Source: JANXQG01 sp963780045
GTDB taxonomy: Bacteria > Planctomycetota > Planctomycetia > Pirellulales > Thermoguttaceae
Length of the DNA stretch: 64,000 bases
Direction of reading: 5' to 3'
Assembly: GCA_963780045.1 (NCBI GenBank)
Contig: CAVZZZ010000001.1
Span: 4,216,001 to 4,280,000, forward strand
Shown: positions 60,001 to 64,000 of the stretch, piece after piece
Layout of the letters: each line of letters starts with the position of its first letter
Position numbering within the stretch: the first letter of the stretch is position 1
Translations under genes and position numbers: made by a program
Notes under the pieces: generated by a model
What the model was told of the DNA's origin: nothing
What the model saw: only the letters and a program-made list of their open reading frames with translations
Databases searched by the model: none

Positions 60001-60622
60001 CCACGGACGCGGCATCGGCGAGCATTTTGGCGTCAATCCGGCCCAAGTCGATATTTGGATGGGCACGATGAGCAAGTCGCTGGGCAGTTGCGGCGGCTAC
60101 ATCGCCGGCACGCAGGCGCTGGTCGAATACCTCAAATACACGGCCCCCGGGTTCGTTTTCAGCGTCGGCATGCCCGCTCCCGCCGCGGCGGCCGCCCTGG
60201 CGTCCATCCACATCATGAAAACGCAGCCGCAACGGGTGGCGCGCCTGCAAGAAAACGCCCGGCTTTTTCTTGATCTCGCCGGGCAGCGGGGGATCAATAC
60301 CGGCGCCAGCCGAAATACGGGCGTGGTCCCGGCGATTGTGGGCAATTCGATCGCCTGCATGAAGCTTTCACGGGCGATGTTCGCCCGCGGAGTGAACGTG
60401 CAGCCGATCGTGCATCCTGCAGTCGAGGAAAGCGCGGCCCGGCTGCGATTTTTCATTACCTCGCTTCACACCGGCGAGCAGATTCGGTACACTGTAGAAG
60501 TATTGGCGGAGGAGTTGGAACGGATACGGCTCACGGCAGTAAACACGAATTCAGTGGCTTCTGGCGGCAACGAACCGCGGACGAGCAAATCGCTGTCGTC
60601 AAGCAGCCCTGTTACGAGGTGA
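57051..60622 (+). CDS. Single-chain FAAL - acyl carrier protein - alpha-oxoamine synthase, two frame breaks
   Basis: A multidomain enzyme of about 1,190 residues. The first frame starts near GTG 57051 or ATG 57109, with a break near 57125. The N-terminal fatty-acyl-AMP ligase has LQYTSGSTGTPKGVMLNHAS, the FAAL-type FWLPSYHDMGLIGG, CYGLAEATL and FLRTGDLGFM. A linker (about 200 residues, Ser/Ala/Gly-rich) leads to a phosphopantetheine carrier (GMDSLERMEIL; Ser codon 59155-59157). From 59340 follows a PLP enzyme: FASYNYVG, DEAHSIGVLGGHGRGIGEHF, and the lysine in TMSKSLGSCGG (codon 60074-60076). The third segment starts after a break near 59797 (PFPHNDWQAADRLLERYRHE). Predicted chemistry: activate a fatty acid, load it on the carrier, then condense with an amino acid and decarboxylate, giving an alpha-oxoamine such as a sphingoid-like base. 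Confidence 0.88.
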
Positions 60623-60703
60623 TTTCATTGGCGGGCCTGAACCGAGGCCGGCCGTTACCCCGTGCGTGACGTTTGCACAGTTTCCAAACGCAAGCAACAA
60701 AAA

Positions 60704-60916
60704 ATGCTAACCGAAAATGAAATTCAGCGGAGTTGGCGGGCCCTTTTTCGCGAACATGATGTCGACGACGACACACTGACGCGGGCCGAGGCACTCTTGG
60801 AAGAGCTTCGCCCAGAAAGCCCACTGCGGCATCGCCTGGACGGCGAGTTGACCGAACTGCGGAAGATGAAGAGCAAGAAGCCCGCACCGCAGAAAAAGGC
60901 CGCGCAGGCGAAGTGA
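60704..60916 (+). CDS. Small hypothetical protein with Lys/Ala-rich tail
   Basis: About 70 residues from the ATG at 60704 (MLTENEIQRSWRALFREHDV, DTLTRAEALLEELRPESPLR), ending in a Lys-rich tail (MKSKKPAPQKKAAQAK) of the type found on nucleic-acid-associated proteins. A GTG at 60662 would lengthen it by 14 residues. No family recognised. It follows the fusion gene by 81 bases. Confidence 0.5.
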   Translation: MLTENEIQRSWRALFREHDVDDDTLTRAEALLEELRPESPLRHRLDGELTELRKMKSKKPAPQKKAAQAK

Positions 60917-60984
60917 CGGCGGGCTTGATTATCGGCGAAGTCGCCGGTCCCGCATACGCGCTTCGCTGAAATCCCGACCAGATC

Positions 60985-61388
60985 ATGGCCGATTACGACA
61001 GCCCATGGAAGGAGGCCCTTGATGTTTTCTTTGAGGCCTTTCTGAGGATGTTCTTTCCGCAGGCCCACGCCGACATCGACTGGAGTCGGCCTTATCGCTC
61101 GCTTGACAAGGAGTTGCACGCTATCAAGAGGAGAAACACATGCCTTTCGTTGACATGTTCGAGGAAATCGGGATGGAACGCGGCATAAGGAAGGGCCAGC
61201 TTGAAAGCATCCAGACCATCCTCGAGCACAAGTTCTCGGACGCCAGCGTCCAACTCATGTCGCAGATCCGGCAGGTCCACGATTGCGAGCAACTAAAGAA
61301 GATACTTCTCGCGGCGGCAACCGCCGTTAGCGCGGAGGCGTTGCGGAGGTCGTGGTCAAGTGGCGCAAGCCGCCACGAACTCGGCTGA
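60985..61388 (+). pseudogene. Rpn/DUF4351-type nuclease gene with internal deletion
   Basis: The N-terminal 45 residues (MADYDSPWKEALDVFFEAFL, RMFFPQAHADIDWSRPYRSL, DKEL) are the standard start of Rpn family recombination-promoting nucleases (PD-(D/E)XK). They are followed at once, after a frame change, by the C-terminal part (YQEEKHMPFVDMFEEIGMER, LESIQTILEHKFSDASVQLM). The 150-200 residues in between, including most of the nuclease core, are missing. The upstream and downstream parts remain recognisable, so the deletion is recent enough or in one step. No function can be expected. Confidence 0.75.
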
Positions 61389-61752
61389 GAGAATCCGTAG
61401 CTCGTCCGGCACCAGCGAGAATCGCGGGCGCGCTCACGCGGCGGGTGCCGCACCCGAGCCGCGAGGCCCGGGCACCCTCCACCGAACCTCGTCTCTCCCG
61501 CCGATTGTCTCCGCCATTCGGCGGTGCGCGGCCGCGGCTCGGCCGAACAAGCCGTTCGGATTCCGCGTTTTGAGGGCGTGCGGTCTGACCGCGCGTGCAG
61601 GAGGTGCAACGCATCGCCAGCCTTCGAGTCGCCCGCGCAGCGCACCCTTGGCTTGGCCCGCACCACCGCGCGCGGCGTGGTCGCGCTTCGCCTGCGTCAT
61701 GCACAAAGCCCGGCTCTGCTTCACCAAGCATCGGTATTGCACGGCTGGCGCG
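61389..61752. other. GC-rich non-coding stretch
   Basis: 364 bases with no frame that resembles a protein. Some words are repeated (gcggtgcgcggccgcggctc and similar), but I see no clean palindrome or tandem unit. It may be a degraded repeat element. Confidence 0.4.
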
Positions 61753-62475
61753 CTACGGCACGCCAAGAATGCCCAATCCGGGGTCTTGACACGGGCGACC
61801 CTGACCGCATAACCCCAACCGCAGCCATTGCTGTGGTGATTCGACATTCGCCGGAATTGCATCAGCTATCGGAATCCCTGCCTCCCAGGCGAAAAACTGG
61901 ATCAAATCGCCGGGGAAGAACATCCGAGCCGCCTCCTTTTCAGGACGATAGCGCTGCATGCGATTGCGGATGAACTCCACGGCATACTCAAGTTCCATGT
62001 GGCAGCAAGGTGTCAGGTTATCGAAGTTGCCGATTCCTCTTGCTGACGAGGCCACCAAGACTTTTGCAAACGAGAACTCGCGATGCAGCACAACACTTTC
62101 GTTCGTCAGACGACGACACACGTCATCGCATTCGGATGAATCCATTGCGCCCAAGCGGCGAAGCGCATAGAGAACACGCCGAGGGTCAAATGCGCGATTG
62201 ATCGACTCCTCGGAATATCGTCCGGTCTTGATCTCGGCGATGACACAGACGGTCCTGTTGAAGTGGTCCAATTTCCAACGGGCGAATTGCTCATTGTCCC
62301 AATCGTCTGCCTGCCCCCCGACTTCCTCGAACACTTGCGGAAATCGCACGGCCAATAGGTCAGAATCCGCATTGTATCGGCGTGGAGGTTCGGGGCGATG
62401 AAGGACGAAGTTCATCAACGGCAGGAACCCGTTCAGCCGGAAGTACCAGTACGCGAGTGATTCTCCGACGTTCAT
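61753..62475 (-). CDS. Hypothetical protein with PD-(D/E)XK-like nuclease motif
   Basis: About 240 residues from ATG 62475 (MNVGESLAYWYFRLNGFLPL). The motif pair YNADSDLLAVRFP (Asp) and CVIAEIKTG (E-x-K) matches the D-ExK signature of the PD-(D/E)XK nuclease superfamily, spaced about 45 residues. The central region (RRVLYALRRLGAMDSSECDD, CHMELEYAVEFIRNRMQRY) is helical. The last 25 residues reach into the GC-rich stretch and may be foreign. Possible roles are restriction-like defence or repair; no partner gene is visible. Confidence 0.6.
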   Translation of the reverse strand: MNVGESLAYWYFRLNGFLPLMNFVLHRPEPPRRYNADSDLLAVRFPQVFEEVGGQADDWDNEQFARWKLDHFNRTVCVIAEIKTGRYSEESINRAFDPRRVLYALRRLGAMDSSECDDVCRRLTNESVVLHREFSFAKVLVASSARGIGNFDNLTPCCHMELEYAVEFIRNRMQRYRPEKEAARMFFPGDLIQFFAWEAGIPIADAIPANVESPQQWLRLGLCGQGRPCQDPGLGILGVP

Positions 62476-62703
62476 TACCTCGCCAACGCCTTTTGGCCAA
62501 GTTGTTTGCCGATGGTGGATCACTGTTGCCGTTCAACCCCTTGCGCACGCCAAGGAGTCAAGTCGAACGGTACAGCGTCGATTCTATAATGCCAACGCGG
62601 AAAACGAGAGGCCGCCCGAAAGAAGCTCTCCCATAGTTGGGGTCAAACTGCGACATTCATTACCACTTTCAAGGTAGAATGTTTCGGTCCGACCCGGCGT
62701 CTG

Positions 62704-62871
62704 TTATACATGTGCTTCAGGCCAGTGGAACAAGAAGTGGCCGTGGTAGTATTTGTCCCGCAACCAATCGAGGTCTGTCTCAAGGTCTGTCTCCCAATCG
62801 TTGATTGCCTCTTCGGATGCGTTCTGCTTTATTTTCATATTGCGACAGAAAGACGCAAGTGCTTCTGCCAT
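62704..62871 (-). CDS. Small hypothetical frame, possible fragment
   Basis: A 55-residue frame (MAEALASFCRNMKIKQNASE, EAINDWETDLETDLDWLRDK, YYHGHFLFHWPEAHV) of good composition and with a well-formed C-terminus. It contains a local duplication (ETDLETDL). It could be the end of a larger broken gene. Only the composition supports it. Confidence 0.3.
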   Translation of the reverse strand: MAEALASFCRNMKIKQNASEEAINDWETDLETDLDWLRDKYYHGHFLFHWPEAHV

Positions 62872-63075
62872 CTTCTTTAGTCGCGTTGCTGACCTGGATC
62901 ATCGTGAGGCTGTAGCACCGACCAAGGTCCAGGCCGAATCGCGCATTACCCCACGGCCACATGCTTCTTGTATTTCCGGGCGCGCCGGTCACCGCGACCG
63001 AAGCATCGCACCGGCAAGCTCACGAAAAGAACCGGAGGCATTCGTCCTCTTTGCCGGATCAATGGCCCAGTCACA
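62872..63075. other. Non-coding stretch before repeat R1 copy B
   Basis: About 200 bases with no convincing coding frame, following the small frame at 62704-62871. No clear repeats or promoter boxes were seen. Confidence 0.35.
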
Positions 63076-63259
63076 ATGCCACCGGCTTGCCCGTTGGATC
63101 GTTACGCTTGTTGCTACAAGGCAGAGGTCCTTCCACGCGCTTCCTTCCTATTCTCCGGCGACGGCGAAGCCGTCGCCGGAGAATAGGAAGGATGGAGTGC
63201 TGTTGCGCGGTCCGTGTGTAGCTGCGAGCATGAAACTCCCCCAGGCAAGCCGGTGGCAT
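63076..63259. repeat. Large palindromic element R1, copy B
   Basis: 184 bases with the same arms as copy A (left atgccaccggcttgcccg, right caggcaagccggtggcat). The central hairpin at 63143-63191 has a perfect 23-base stem and a three-base GAA loop. Shared internal words: cgttacg, gctacaa, ccttcc, gtgtagct. Confidence 0.85.
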
Positions 63260-63312
63260 CGGGTGCCCGCGTCTGCTCTGAACAAGCGATTCCATCCATC
63301 ACACCATCACAG

Positions 63313-63372
63313 TCACCCCTCTTCCGGAGTCAGCAAGTCCTCGCCCCAACCCGCTGCCGAAGGGAGGGGTGA
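63313..63372. repeat. Short inverted repeat tcacccctc...gaggggtga
   Basis: Arms tcacccctc and gaggggtga surround ttccggagtcagcaagtcct and following bases. The style (cctcgccccaacccgctgcc, gaagggaggggtga) is seen in dispersed repeats of planctomycete genomes, from general knowledge. Confidence 0.5.
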
Positions 63373-63374
63373 TA

Positions 63375-63398
63375 TTATCATTTGTTTACACATGATAA
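63375..63398. repeat. Small inverted repeat, operator-like
   Basis: ttatcat and atgataa are separated by ten bases (ttgtttacac). It is too short to tell from chance; listed because it is the only AT-rich dyad in this stretch. Confidence 0.2.
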
Positions 63399-63866
63399 CC
63401 AATTGGCACGAGACGTGCTGCATAAGGGAAGCGCGGCCGTTTTCCTGCCAAAATGGCAGGCGATGCTGCGCGCGGCCGGCGATGAGGGATCAGGGGAGAA
63501 AGACAGGCCTTGGCGGTTGGTCCTGCTACCCGCTCCCAGATTTGCGCAACACCTACAACTTATGAGGGAGGACATTACAATGCCGAAACCATCATGCGTA
63601 AGTCCTTTGATAATATGTGTTTACGAAGGCGGCGGAGATGCGCAACAGCGGCAAGAAAAACGCGGAGGCGTTGCGCATCTCTTTGGCCACTCGCTCTTCG
63701 ACAGAAAAATGATGAACAGAAAACTAGTTTGGGGGAAACGGCACGGCGAGTTGGACATTGGGAGATAGAAATTGTGCAACTCATGCACTTCAATTTGGCC
63801 GGCTTGGCGCCGCCTGGTCGGTAATTTCTGCCCGCTGGTGCAGAAGCCACCTGGAGGCCGGTATTC
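63399..63866. other. Region without a secure gene
   Basis: One frame begins at ATG 63580 behind GGGAGGACATTACA (MPKPSCVSPLIICVYEGGGD ...), 62 codons, but it overlaps a hairpin and has no recognisable content. A hairpin with 12-base arms (gagatgcgcaac / gttgcgcatctc) lies at 63635-63646 and 63670-63681. Confidence 0.35.
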
Positions 63867-63943
63867 CTGAGCGGACGCTGAGACGATCCTGAGCGGGGTC
63901 TAAGCCGCTTGTGAGCCAGTGCTGAGTCGATCCTGATTGTGCC
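63867..63943. repeat. Degenerate tandem array with an 11-base period
   Basis: Seven 11-base units: CTGAGCGGACG, CTGAGACGATC, CTGAGCGGGGT, CTAAGCCGCTT, GTGAGCCAGTG, CTGAGTCGATC, CTGATTGTGCC. The same period and a related word are found at 6030-6127. Confidence 0.7.
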
Positions 63944-64000
63944 AAGAAGCTTGGAAGAGGAGGAAAACCACAGGACGTGATTTGAAACCTTTTAGCGGAA

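Noticed and set aside
62588..62635. A 15-codon start MPTRKTRGRPKEALP behind a TATAATG
   Set aside because: Looks like the beginning of a DNA-binding protein but ends at once in a stop codon; too short to support as a gene.
1..64000. tRNA or rRNA genes
   Set aside because: I saw no cloverleaf with the GTTCRANNC box or rRNA-like sequence in the intergenic regions; a covariance-model scan would be needed to exclude one completely.

Overview
The window looks like a GC-rich chromosomal segment from a planctomycete, most likely a Pirellulales-type bacterium. The reasons are the style of the proteins: a PEP-CTERM repeat protein, oversized type I signal peptidases carrying zinc ribbons, YCF48/CBM9 and VIT-VWA secreted proteins, a thioredoxin-NHL protein, small toxin-antitoxin and Uma2 genes, and many short palindromic intergenic repeats. 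This placement is inference from protein style; there is no rRNA in the window and I saw no tRNA.

Layout. 0-6 kb: a phosphate transporter running off the left edge, lptB, and two overlapping signal peptidase genes. 6-13.5 kb: repeat-rich spacer, then one giant secreted repeat protein of about 2,220 residues. 13.5-20 kb: an orphan gene end, an HNH nuclease pair, a 991-residue BNR/CBM9 protein, infA, a TPR protein and a toxin-antitoxin pair. 20-31 kb: a GH27 alpha-galactosidase, a secreted hypothetical, then a heavily frame-broken GH42-like gene, a membrane protein and a UbiA-family prenyltransferase. 31-42.6 kb: thioredoxin-NHL protein, sugar-phosphate transferase and O-antigen ligase-like protein, a toxin-antitoxin pair, VIT-VWA protein, ACT protein, polysaccharide ABC permease, coiled-coil protein and SDR. 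42.6-49.9 kb: Uma2, HAD phosphatase, an internally deleted ilvD fused to a truncated PIN gene, guaA, an MqsA-type module and tilS. 49.9-55 kb: an envelope-glycan operon of two GT39-type transferases around gmd. 55-64 kb: lipoprotein, M32 carboxypeptidase, a single-chain FAAL-ACP-alpha-oxoamine synthase, small and broken genes, and a repeat-rich end.

Three themes cut across the window. First, envelope and surface building dominates: lipopolysaccharide transport, protein secretion, polysaccharide initiation, polymerisation and export, GDP-sugar synthesis, and a candidate long-chain-base (sphingolipid-like) enzyme. Second, at least six families of short palindromic elements are present. Several supply the stop codon of the adjoining gene, and three sit in frame inside coding sequences. 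Third, about twenty single-base frame breaks occur, even in housekeeping genes (guaA, tilS, gmd). Most look like sequence or assembly errors. By contrast, ilvD and an Rpn-type nuclease have real internal deletions of the same shape, with the N-terminus joined to the C-terminus.
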